Shown here in pieces: positions 1-5,023 of a DNA stretch of 8,911 nt. Every line of letters begins with the position of its first letter. Positions within the stretch are counted from its first letter, which is position 1. A model generated the notes under the pieces. It had not been told where the DNA came from. It saw only the letters and a list, made by a program, of their open reading frames with translations, and did not search any database. Source of the DNA: RBG-13-43-22 sp040755035 (GTDB lineage: Bacteria > Desulfobacterota > RBG-13-43-22); assembly GCA_040755035.1 (NCBI GenBank), contig JBFMBU010000171.1:1-8911 (forward strand). The letters run 5' to 3'. The position numbers and the translations under genes were made by a program.

Positions 1-1
1 T

Positions 2-619
2 TTTCTCCTTTGGCATTATATCTGGAATAAGAAAAAGGGAGGAGGCATAATCCACTACGGATTCGGTCGGAAAGAAAACGGTGGGCGTAAACTCTGGAAA
101 TCTTTTCTGTTGGCGGTGGGGGTCGTGTGTTGGGTCTATATGACTATGGTTGTTTGAGATTGGATCTTTAAAACGGATTACCGCATCTGGGTTTTTGCCG
201 TCAAACCCATGTCGTTTCTTCATTTCAAGATATTCTTAGCCTATATCATTCCGTTTGCTTTTTATTTTGTGATTGCCGGGTTGGTACTCCATGGGGAAAT
301 GCGCCTCGGTCGAAAAGACGGGAGCGATTTGACCGGATGGAGGGAGATGCTGATCAATATTGTGCTCATGATCGGGGGTTATATCATCTTCCTTTGCCTG
401 ATGTATTTACCGCTTTTTAGCGGAGGAACGCTGGCCATCCCGGATTTGCATCTGGCTTCGATTGTAATGTTTCAGTTCCTGCCGATCTTTACGATCGTGG
501 CTTTGGTTTCAACTTTTTTCTTCCGTCAAACCGGGCAGGTGTTTGTAGGGGCGTTTATCAATACCCTGCTGGTCACCTGGATCGTAGTGGCCGGTCAGGC
601 CATCCATTATGCTTACTGA
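2..619 (+). pseudogene. 3' part of membrane alpha/beta-hydrolase-like gene, in-frame stop
   Basis: One reading frame runs from the window edge to the stop at 617-619, broken by a single TGA at 155-157. The frame before the stop (ending VCWVYMTMVV) and after it (DWIFKTDYRIWVFAVKP, then the 136 residues starting at the ATG at 209) reads as one continuous protein. Four hydrophobic segments lie in the last 136 residues, and the end GAFINTLLVTWIVVAGQA resembles, from memory, the C-terminal membrane domain of large bacterial alpha/beta-hydrolase/S33-peptidase-like proteins. The hydrolase domain itself would lie left of the window and is not seen, so the function is tentative. The ATG at 209 has no Shine-Dalgarno sequence and falls inside the conserved stretch, so an independent 136-aa gene is unlikely. 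The stop may be a real nonsense mutation or an assembly error. Confidence 0.6.
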
Positions 620-631
620 GTTGGATAATTA

Positions 632-760
632 TTACTCCAGGGCATCGGCAAGAATCGCATTCAATTTCGTCCCCCTGGATCTGGCAAAGAATAACCGACT
701 CATAATAGGATGGACATGAACTGAGAAAACCGCCTACCGGAGGATCATGGGGGTCTTTTC
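632..760 (-). pseudogene. Decayed hicB relic (antitoxin C-terminal part)
   Basis: Reading the minus strand from 760 to the TAA at 632-634 gives 43 codons, with one internal stop (TAG at 734-736), that line up with the C-terminal half of the intact HicB encoded at 2611-2961. Matches include EKTPMI against KKEPEI, FSV against FNV, FARSRG against FARSKG, and LNAILADALE against LNSIISDALE. The ribbon-helix-helix DNA-binding part is thus recognisable, while the RNase H-like N-terminal half is missing and two residues are deleted before FARSRG. It also lacks the last ten residues of the intact protein. It sits 13 bp after the hydrolase relic stop and 41 bp before the left end of the transposase unit. 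It is a dead fragment. Confidence 0.7.
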
Positions 761-800
761 TGGGGATTGTCCATCCCAAATTCGGAATCTTCTTCGAATG

Positions 801-827
801 AGGGGACGCTGTTATCTTATTAACTTA
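801..827 (+). repeat. Left end motif of the transposase unit
   Basis: AGGGGACGCTGTTATCTTAT plus TAACTTA. It is inverted relative to the right-end copies at 1870-1894 and 2206-2230, sharing GGGACGCTGTTA exactly and then ATTAACTT. It ends 7 bp beyond the tnpA stop codon. Just outside it, ATTCG (780-784) and CGAAT (795-799) can form a small hairpin. Confidence 0.6.
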
Positions 828-833
828 ATAGTT

Positions 834-1835
834 TTAAAGAAGATTAAACTTTTGTTTTTTGATAATATTTTGCCCTCGGATAACCGATTTACTAATTGCG
901 GGAAGGGATAGTCCCAGTTTACGACCCAGAACAGACAGGGGAATCCCCAATTCACGGACCGCCCAGAAACAAAATAGACTTCTGGCCTCGACCACTGAAT
1001 GGTATCTTCCCCTGGCCCACACCATCTCAGGACTTACTTGCAGGACCTCCGATACCCTTGCGGCTACCTTCTCCAAATCAAATCCTTGAGCCCTATACCG
1101 ATAACGCCTGGACATCTCCTCTTCAGCAGAAGCCAGGACCTGGTCCACGAAATCCCCATCTCCTAAAATCCTTTCATCATTTCTTTGAAAAATCCTCTCC
1201 TTTTGAAGGGCTTTTACCGCTTCCCATCCTCCGGCACTCCGTATCAGACCCCCTCCGGTAAGATCAGGCCTTTTCTTCTCTGAAAGGCCTTCTTTCACAA
1301 AGGCCTTGTATAACCGCCTGGCCGAACCCGGATTCTCACTGAACATCCCCAGGATTTCCTTGCTATCCTGCCAGTCCTGCTTTATCTTTCCCAAAAGAAC
1401 GCTGTGACCACTGTAGCCATAGCGGCTCAAGGCTTCCAGATCCGGAACAATCCCGGCGCGGATAGGGTTAAGATGGATATAGCGCACCAATTCCAGTAAA
1501 TAGGGATCTTCCTGGCAGAGAATAGATTTAAACCGGTTTTGAAACAAATGACCGTGCCGGCGATGGGTCTTATTAAACCACAGGGCATAACCGGTTAATA
1601 GCCGCCTCATTATGGTCGAGACAGGAATCCCCCCGGTCTTCAGCAGCAGATGAAAATGATTCGGTAGTAACGCCCAGGCGTAACAGGAGGTTTTCGTTTG
1701 GCTTAAGATCTCTCCCAGTCTTTTAACCAGCTGATCCCTATCGGTATCGTTTTCAAAGATCTTCCTTCTTTCAATTCCCCGTACCATGATGTGGTGCAGG
1801 GCTCCTGTGGCATCGATTCGGGATTTCCTCGGCAT
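834..1835 (-). CDS. tnpA: IS200-like REP-associated tyrosine transposase (Y1, HUH) with C-terminal HTH
   Basis: This 333-aa protein belongs to the Y1 single-strand DNA transposase family (TnpA_REP/RAYT type). The N-terminal domain (about residues 1-130) has the hallmark NHFHLLL with the metal-binding HUH motif at H60-F61-H62, the GHLFQNRFKS segment (95-104) and LVRYIHLNPIRAG with the predicted nucleophile Y119. The C-terminal part (about 250-325) looks like the DnaA-like helix-turn-helix often fused to this family (VWARGRY, LGRKLGLSLPAISKSV). The start is the ATG at 1833-1835, because AGGGAAGG lies 4-5 nt upstream and the product then begins MPRKSRIDATGALHHI, as is usual. An upstream in-frame ATG at 1871 would add 12 residues encoded by element-end sequence. 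The gene is intact. It probably nicks and rejoins single-stranded hairpin ends; whether it still moves itself or acts on REP-like repeats is unknown. Confidence 0.9.
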   Translation of the reverse strand: MPRKSRIDATGALHHIMVRGIERRKIFENDTDRDQLVKRLGEILSQTKTSCYAWALLPNHFHLLLKTGGIPVSTIMRRLLTGYALWFNKTHRRHGHLFQNRFKSILCQEDPYLLELVRYIHLNPIRAGIVPDLEALSRYGYSGHSVLLGKIKQDWQDSKEILGMFSENPGSARRLYKAFVKEGLSEKKRPDLTGGGLIRSAGGWEAVKALQKERIFQRNDERILGDGDFVDQVLASAEEEMSRRYRYRAQGFDLEKVAARVSEVLQVSPEMVWARGRYHSVVEARSLFCFWAVRELGIPLSVLGRKLGLSLPAISKSVIRGQNIIKKQKFNLL

Positions 1836-1869
1836 GTTTCCTTCCCTATCTTGTCCCACCTGCCTTGTC

Positions 1870-1894
1870 AAGTTAATTAGTTAACAGCGTCCCT
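1870..1894 (-). repeat. Right end motif of transposase unit, inner copy
   Basis: Read on the minus strand it begins AGGGACGCTGTTAACTAATT. It contains a perfect small hairpin, GTTAA-CTAA-TTAAC, and runs into CTTGACA, which resembles a -35 box. No convincing -10 box follows at the right spacing, so a tnpA promoter here is only a possibility. Confidence 0.6.
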
Positions 1895-2171
1895 ATTTTC
1901 CTACCTTATTAAACCACAGGGCATAACCGGTTAATAGCCGCCTCATAATGGTCGAGACCGGAATCTCCCCGGTCTTCAGCAGCAGATGAAAATGATTCGG
2001 CAGTAACGCCCAGGCGTAACAGGAGGTTTTCGTTTGGCTTAAGATCTCTCCCAGTCTTTTAACCAGCTGATCCCTATCGGTATCGTTTTCAAAGATCTTC
2101 CTTCTTTCAATTCCCCGTACCATGATGTGGTGCAGGGCTCCTGTGGCATCGATTCGGGATTTCCTCGGCAT
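1893..2171 (-). pseudogene. Truncated tnpA duplicate (HUH half only)
   Basis: The second copy of the tnpA 5' region encodes 92 residues starting at the ATG 2169-2171, with the same AGGGAAGG ribosome binding site. It matches the full protein through WFNK at residue 89, with one amino-acid difference seen (KTGE for KTGG at 69). It then runs into the upstream end of the neighbouring copy, adds VGK and stops at TAG 1893-1895. It keeps H60 and H62 of the HUH motif but lacks the catalytic tyrosine (Y119 in the full protein) and the helix-turn-helix. It should not be active alone. Because start and ribosome binding site are intact, a short protein could still be made. Confidence 0.8.
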
Positions 2172-2205
2172 GTTTCCTTCCCTATCTTGTCCCACCCGCC
2201 CTGTC

Positions 2206-2230
2206 AAGTTAATTAGTTAACAGCGTCCCT
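2206..2230 (-). repeat. Right end motif of transposase unit, outer copy
   Basis: The sequence is identical to the motif at 1870-1894, including the GTTAA-CTAA-TTAAC hairpin. It is probably the original outer end of the unit, with the GTAG tetranucleotide 7-10 bp further out at 2237-2240 (minus strand). Confidence 0.6.
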
Positions 2231-2250
2231 ATTTTCCTACAAAAAATTTC

Positions 2251-2359
2251 TTATTGGACATACCCCAACTAAACAAAAATTCATATCTTTTTGAATTTAT
2301 TTTTTTTATTAACTTGTTCAACTCCTGATTCCCGTAGATGAACGGTTACTGTCCAATAA
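2251..2359. repeat. Inverted repeat TTATTGGACA ... TGTCCAATAA
   Basis: TTATTGGACA at 2251-2260 is matched exactly by TGTCCAATAA at 2350-2359. The outer flanks extend the pairing to about 14 bp with one mismatch (TTTC against AAAA). The 89-bp interior is AT-rich and has no gene. The arrangement resembles a miniature or internally deleted transposable element, but no target duplication or transposase supports that, so it stays unclassified. Confidence 0.5.
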
Positions 2360-2566
2360 AAAATCCCCCCTGCTCTTATCCTCCTCCAAAGGTTGGATTG
2401 ATAAAAAAATATCGGGCTTATTGGATGCGGGTGTTTTATGGGGTGGATCATTGGTGAAACGGATGGGGACCATGAATCACCTCAAGATCAGGAGGAATGG
2501 GGTGCTGTGAAATGATTTTTGGGGGGATTATAGTTTAAGGGGTTAATTTGTCAACTGAACTGATTT

Positions 2567-2592
2567 AAAAAGGAATAGTAAGCCTGATTCCT
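2567..2592 (-). terminator. Probable rho-independent terminator of hicAB
   Basis: On the minus strand, 19 bp after the hicB stop, AGGAAT and ATTCCT form a 6-bp stem. With one bulged C it extends by AG/CT, closing a GCTTA loop, and a run of T residues follows directly. The stem is modest in GC, so efficiency is uncertain. Confidence 0.5.
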
Positions 2593-2610
2593 GCCTCCGT
2601 CGGGCAAATC

Positions 2611-2961
2611 TCAGTTTGCTCCCTCTCTAACAGATAAATATTTCTCCAGGGCATCGGAAATAATTGAATTCAAGTTCATCCCCTTGGATCTGGCAAATAA
2701 CATCGCCCGACGATGTAAATCTGGACCTGTTCGAACATTAAAACTTCCTTTGAATGGGATTTCGGGTTCTTTTTTCTCCTCTTTACAAAACGTGAGATAA
2801 TCATCAACCGCTTCTTCAAATGCTTTACGCAAACTATGAATATCCGTCCCTTCATAATTGATTAGACTTCTAATAAATTCAATTTTTCCATGAAATACCT
2901 GATCATCATCACTATAATGAACAGAACCAAAATATCCTTTATAGGACATCATATCTCTCAT
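2611..2961 (-). CDS. hicB: HicB family antitoxin
   Basis: The antitoxin of a type II toxin-antitoxin pair, about 116 aa. The N-terminal half (YKGYFGSVHYSDDDQVFHG, then FEEAVDDYL) is the degenerate RNase H-like fold that covers the HicA toxin. The C-terminal third (FNVRTGPDLHRRAMLFARSK, then LNSIISDALEKYL) is a ribbon-helix-helix DNA-binding domain used for operon autoregulation. The start at 2961 is preferred: its ATG overlaps the hicA stop as ATGA, and GAGG lies 7 nt upstream. An ATG at 2967 would have the same GAGG only 1 nt away, and ATGs at 2952 and 2949 are also in frame. Length and domain order are normal for the family. It is translationally coupled to hicA. A decayed second copy of its C-terminal part lies at 632-760. 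Confidence 0.9.
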   Translation of the reverse strand: MRDMMSYKGYFGSVHYSDDDQVFHGKIEFIRSLINYEGTDIHSLRKAFEEAVDDYLTFCKEEKKEPEIPFKGSFNVRTGPDLHRRAMLFARSKGMNLNSIISDALEKYLSVREGAN

Positions 2962-3212
2962 AACCATCCCTCTTTCTCAAATTGATCCAACAGATCATTT
3001 ATTACATATTGTTTTATAATATTGCCGGGGTGCGGTTGGTGTAAAATTATTGGTGGGTTTGTCTGGTGTACAAATCTAACCCTTGACCCTCCAGTTTTCC
3101 CGGATCTTCTCCGGAAATATCCCAATATTTTAAGTACGTTTTCCAATTCTCCCCAAGATAAGTCCTTTGGTTTGCCTTGGAGCCTTTTTAATGCCTTTTC
3201 TTTTTGACTCAT
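2958..3212 (-). CDS. hicA: HicA family mRNA interferase toxin
   Basis: The toxin partner of hicB, 84 aa, with a small dsRBD-like fold that cleaves mRNA in the cytoplasm when free of HicB. The product contains the family pattern SWGELENVLKILGY near the start, GSRVRFVH in the middle, and IILHQPHPGNIIKQYVINDL, where H58 or H61 is the likely catalytic histidine. AAAGGAG lies 4 nt before the ATG at 3210-3212, a strong ribosome binding site. The gene order toxin-antitoxin is typical for hicAB. The pair is more AT-rich than the metabolic cluster to the right, in keeping with an accessory, horizontally moving module. Both genes look intact, so the pair is probably functional. Confidence 0.9.
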   Translation of the reverse strand: MSQKEKALKRLQGKPKDLSWGELENVLKILGYFRRRSGKTGGSRVRFVHQTNPPIILHQPHPGNIIKQYVINDLLDQFEKEGWL

Positions 3213-3230
3213 TTCTCTCCTTTAAGGAAC

Positions 3231-3259
3231 AGTATATCAAAAGAATACCACTTGTGCAA
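3231..3259 (-). promoter_or_regulatory. Predicted hicAB promoter
   Basis: On the minus strand, TTGCAC (3254-3259) and TATACT (3231-3236) are separated by exactly 17 bp. The -10 box matches the sigma-70 consensus at 5 of 6 positions, the -35 box only at 3 of 6. Transcription would start near 3224, giving a very short leader that just includes the ribosome binding site AAAGGAG. Confidence 0.6.
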
Positions 3260-3276
3260 CTAAACTTAGTTGCTCA
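3253..3276. promoter_or_regulatory. Predicted HicB operator palindrome
   Basis: GCAACTAAACTTAGTTGC (3256-3273) has perfect 8-bp arms around a 2-bp centre. The symmetry continues outwards to 11-bp arms with one mismatch. It covers the predicted -35 box of hicAB, so binding of the HicB ribbon-helix-helix dimer would block RNA polymerase. Autorepression through such palindromes is established for HicB proteins; its use here is inferred. Confidence 0.6.
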
Positions 3277-3342
3277 ATATATTTTTTTTTGAAATGTTTT
3301 CATCTTCTTTGGGGTAAAAAAAGTGCCCATCCCTGTTTAAAA

Positions 3343-3453
3343 TCACTTCGCTTCCCGTAGGACGGCCCGGGCAATGGTGTTTCGCTGGATCTCCGAGGCC
3401 CCCTCATAGAGGCGCAGGGCCCGGATCGTCTGGTAAATCCGCTCCACCGATCC
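3343..3453 (-). pseudogene. Ghost of an acyl-CoA dehydrogenase C-terminus
   Basis: The minus strand encodes 37 codons ending at TGA 3343-3345 that read as the end of an acyl-CoA dehydrogenase: GSVERIYQTIRALRLYEGAS followed by EIQRNTIARAVLREAK. This includes the family signature around the catalytic glutamate (YEGASEIQR, compare YEGTSEIQR). Nothing of the remaining roughly 340 residues is visible upstream, where an inverted-repeat segment begins at 3457. It is more GC-rich than the adjacent sequence. It is not a copy of the intact acyl-CoA dehydrogenase at 3656-4813, whose end reads FEGTNQINRMVAGRGVL, so it comes from a different paralogue lost by deletion or rearrangement. Confidence 0.75.
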
Positions 3454-3456
3454 CCC

Positions 3457-3503
3457 TTGTAAATTTGTTTCTGGCATTGGGCGTTGTCAATAATAATTTA
3501 CAA
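3457..3503. repeat. 47-bp segment bounded by 9-bp inverted repeats
   Basis: TTGTAAATT (3457-3465) is exactly inverted as AATTTACAA (3495-3503) around a 29-bp interior. It abuts the point where acyl-CoA dehydrogenase homology ends at about 3453, suggesting an element end or rearrangement scar. As RNA it would be a hairpin with a long loop, too AT-rich for an obvious terminator. Confidence 0.45.
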
Positions 3504-3540
3504 ACCGCGGCATTTGATGATAGGGATAAATAGAAAGGGT

Positions 3541-3590
3541 TTCAAGGGGGCAAGGATTCAAGGGCTCGAGAGTTCAAGAGTTCAAGAACA
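3541..3590. repeat. TTCAAG-rich short repeat patch
   Basis: Four TTCAAG hexamers occur within about 50 bp (3541, 3557, 3573 and 3580), in contexts GGATTCAAGGG and GAGTTCAAGA. The spacing is irregular, so this is a degenerate simple repeat rather than an array. It lies upstream of the acyl-CoA dehydrogenase gene; no regulatory role can be shown. Confidence 0.5.
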
Positions 3591-3655
3591 TTAGGTGGGG
3601 CTTGGCCTAAGGTTTGGAAAAAATGCCGATTCTTTTTTAGAAAGGATGAAAGATC

Positions 3656-4813
3656 ATGATCGATTTCAGCTTAAGCGAACATCAGAAAGAATTAGTGGAG
3701 TTGGCCAGGGACTTCGCCGCCCGGGAAATCAAACCGAAAGCCCTGGAATATGACCGGGAAGGGACCTATCCCGAAGACATTTTGAAAAAGGCCCACGAAC
3801 TGGGTTTGATGTACACCAATATCCCGGAGGAATACGGCGGGTCGGGCATGACTTATCTGGAGCATTATCTGGTGACCGAGGCCATGAATTATGAGTGCTG
3901 CGCCATCGGCCAGATGATCGGGATTTCCCATCTGGCTACCGGGGCCATCCTGTTGGGAGGCACGGAAGAACAAAAGAAAAAGTTCCTTGGGGCCATGACC
4001 GAAAGTTACCGGGGCGCCTGTTTCTGTCTGACCGAACCGGAGGCCGGTTCCGACGCCGCGGTCATGCGCACCACGGCCGAAAAGAAGGGAGACCGCTATC
4101 TCGTCAACGGCTCCAAATGTTATATCACCAACGGCCAGTATGCCGATTTACTGTGCTTGTTCGCCACAGTGGATCGGAGTCAGGGGACCAGAGGGATCTG
4201 CTGTTTCGCCGTTCCCCGCAACACGCCGGGTATCCGGGTCGGGCGGATAGAAGACAAAATGGGTCACCGGGCCTTGAATGTGGCCGAATTGTTTTTTGAG
4301 GACCTGGAACTTACCCGGGAAAATCTGATCGGCCAAGAAGGTGAAGGATTCAAGCTGGCCATGATGGCCCTGGACCGTGGCCGGGTGAACATCGCCTCCA
4401 TCTGCAGCGGCATAGGGCAAAAGGCCCTGGATGAAGCGACGGCCTGGGCCAAAACCCGTGTCCAATTCGGCCAGCCCATCGGCAATCACCAGGGGGTTCA
4501 GTTCATGCTGGCGGACATGGGCGCCCTGGTCATGGCCTGCCGGGCCATGTATTTCCAGGTGGGCTGGATGCTGGACCAGGGGATTCGCTGCACCACCGAG
4601 GGGGCCATGGCCAAGTTCTTCGCCACCGACGCAGTGATGAAAATTACCACCGATGCCGTTCAGATCCTGGGCGGGTCCGGGTACATGCGGGGCACCGTGG
4701 TGGAAAAACTCATGCGCGATGCCAAGCTGACCCAGATCTTTGAAGGCACCAACCAGATCAACCGCATGGTGGCCGGCCGGGGGGTGTTGACCGGGTCCAA
4801 CCGATTGTTTTAG
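3656..4813 (+). CDS. Acyl-CoA dehydrogenase (MCAD-like, FAD-dependent)
   Basis: A complete 385-aa flavoenzyme of the acyl-CoA dehydrogenase family, oxidising an acyl-CoA to the 2,3-enoyl-CoA and passing electrons to an electron-transfer flavoprotein. The N-terminal helical domain starts FSLSEHQKELVELARDFA. The middle domain has CLTEPEAGSDA (FAD/substrate loop) and CYITNG. The C-terminal domain has RVQFGQPIGNHQGVQFMLAD and VQILGGSGYM, and the active-site segment IFEGTNQINR with the predicted catalytic base E363. Overall layout and the position of the glutamate fit short/medium-chain enzymes and resemble mammalian MCAD; isovaleryl- and long-chain types carry the base elsewhere. AAAGGA lies 9 nt before the ATG. 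It is 208 bp upstream of the TetR gene on the same strand. The substrate is not determinable; a role in the same acyl-CoA pathway as the downstream dehydratase/reductase genes is inferred from position only. Confidence 0.93.
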   Translation: MIDFSLSEHQKELVELARDFAAREIKPKALEYDREGTYPEDILKKAHELGLMYTNIPEEYGGSGMTYLEHYLVTEAMNYECCAIGQMIGISHLATGAILLGGTEEQKKKFLGAMTESYRGACFCLTEPEAGSDAAVMRTTAEKKGDRYLVNGSKCYITNGQYADLLCLFATVDRSQGTRGICCFAVPRNTPGIRVGRIEDKMGHRALNVAELFFEDLELTRENLIGQEGEGFKLAMMALDRGRVNIASICSGIGQKALDEATAWAKTRVQFGQPIGNHQGVQFMLADMGALVMACRAMYFQVGWMLDQGIRCTTEGAMAKFFATDAVMKITTDAVQILGGSGYMRGTVVEKLMRDAKLTQIFEGTNQINRMVAGRGVLTGSNRLF

Positions 4814-4994
4814 CAGTGGTTCCGGCGGGTATTGGTTTTAAAGTTTCCGGTATGGGTTAATAGGAACCCAATGCATCCAAAAGGACAATGATAATCTGGT
4901 GGCCTCCAAGTTCCCATTAATTCCCCTTCTGTTTCGGGAGAAGGACTTAAAAATTATCGTGAGTCACCCACTTATCTTGTTTCTTTGTTTTTTC

Positions 4995-5023
4995 TTGACA
5001 TCCAAAAATAATTAAATAAAAAT
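4995..5023 (+). promoter_or_regulatory. Possible promoter of the TetR gene
   Basis: A perfect TTGACA (4995-5000) is followed, after 16-17 bp of AT-rich sequence, by TAAAAA/AAAAAT (5017-5023) as a weak -10 box. The -10 box overlaps the first ATG of the TetR gene, so transcription would begin near 5030, about where the second ATG (5031) lies. Nothing resembling a Shine-Dalgarno sequence precedes either ATG. Confidence 0.45.

Larger units (their letters stand above)
801..2240 (-). mobile_element. IS200-like / REP-associated tyrosine transposase unit with duplicated right end
   Basis: The tnpA gene is bounded by related sequences in inverted orientation. On the left (plus strand) AGGGGACGCTGTTA starts at 801, followed by an AT-rich stretch ending in ATTAACTT. 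On the right (read on the minus strand) AGGGACGCTGTTAACTAATT starts at 1894 and again at 2230. The unit may originally have spanned about 801-1904; the stretch 1905-2240 is an extra tandem copy of its right end. Family knowledge: Y1 transposases of this kind recognise subterminal hairpins rather than classical inverted repeats and leave no target duplication, and none is seen. The outer limits are inferred from the repeat alignment only. RAYT-type genes are often single-copy and not autonomous, so present mobility is uncertain. Confidence 0.55.
1569..2240. repeat. 336-bp tandem direct duplication (1569-1904 and 1905-2240)
   Basis: Two abutting copies with a constant offset of 336 bp cover the first 89 codons of tnpA, its ribosome binding site, the right end motif and 10 bp beyond it. 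By eye I count 6 substitutions, about 98 percent identity, and no indels. Both copies end in TTTTCCTAC (1896-1904 and 2232-2240), so the minus strand of each unit begins with GTAG. No microhomology is visible at the junction 1904/1905. The left copy is part of the complete tnpA gene; the right copy makes the truncated gene at 1893-2171. Confidence 0.92.
2241..2610. other. AT-rich intergenic region without a supported gene
   Basis: These 370 bp between the transposase unit and hicB hold no convincing coding sequence. The left part is AT-rich and contains a pair of inverted repeats (2251-2260 and 2350-2359). The right part holds G-rich runs and the likely hicAB terminator (2567-2592). A 25-codon frame at 2438-2515 has no ribosome binding site and no recognisable product. 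Confidence 0.7.

Noticed and set aside
155..157. TGA as selenocysteine
   Set aside because: No SECIS-like hairpin is apparent directly downstream, and the position lies in a membrane-linker region, not a redox motif.
573..779. 68-codon minus-strand open frame
   Set aside because: It lies in a different frame from the recognisable hicB relic and overlaps the hydrolase end; the product has no family resemblance.
1836..1871. 12-residue N-terminal extension of TnpA
   Set aside because: The extra residues come from the element-end sequence and the true ribosome binding site; MPRKSRID is the normal family start.
2438..2515. 25-codon open frame in the AT-rich gap
   Set aside because: There is no Shine-Dalgarno sequence, no recognisable product and a length expected by chance.
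3541..3590. CRISPR-like array
   Set aside because: The repeats are 6-bp units with irregular 7-16-bp spacing, and no cas genes are present.
4853..4870. Hairpin TGGGTT/AACCCA after the acyl-CoA dehydrogenase gene as a terminator
   Set aside because: The stem is only 6 bp and no T-run follows; AATGCATCC comes next.
4925..4944. Hairpin CCTTCT/AGAAGG upstream of the TetR gene as a terminator
   Set aside because: The stem is 6 bp with an 8-nt loop and is followed by ACTTAAAAATT rather than a T-run.
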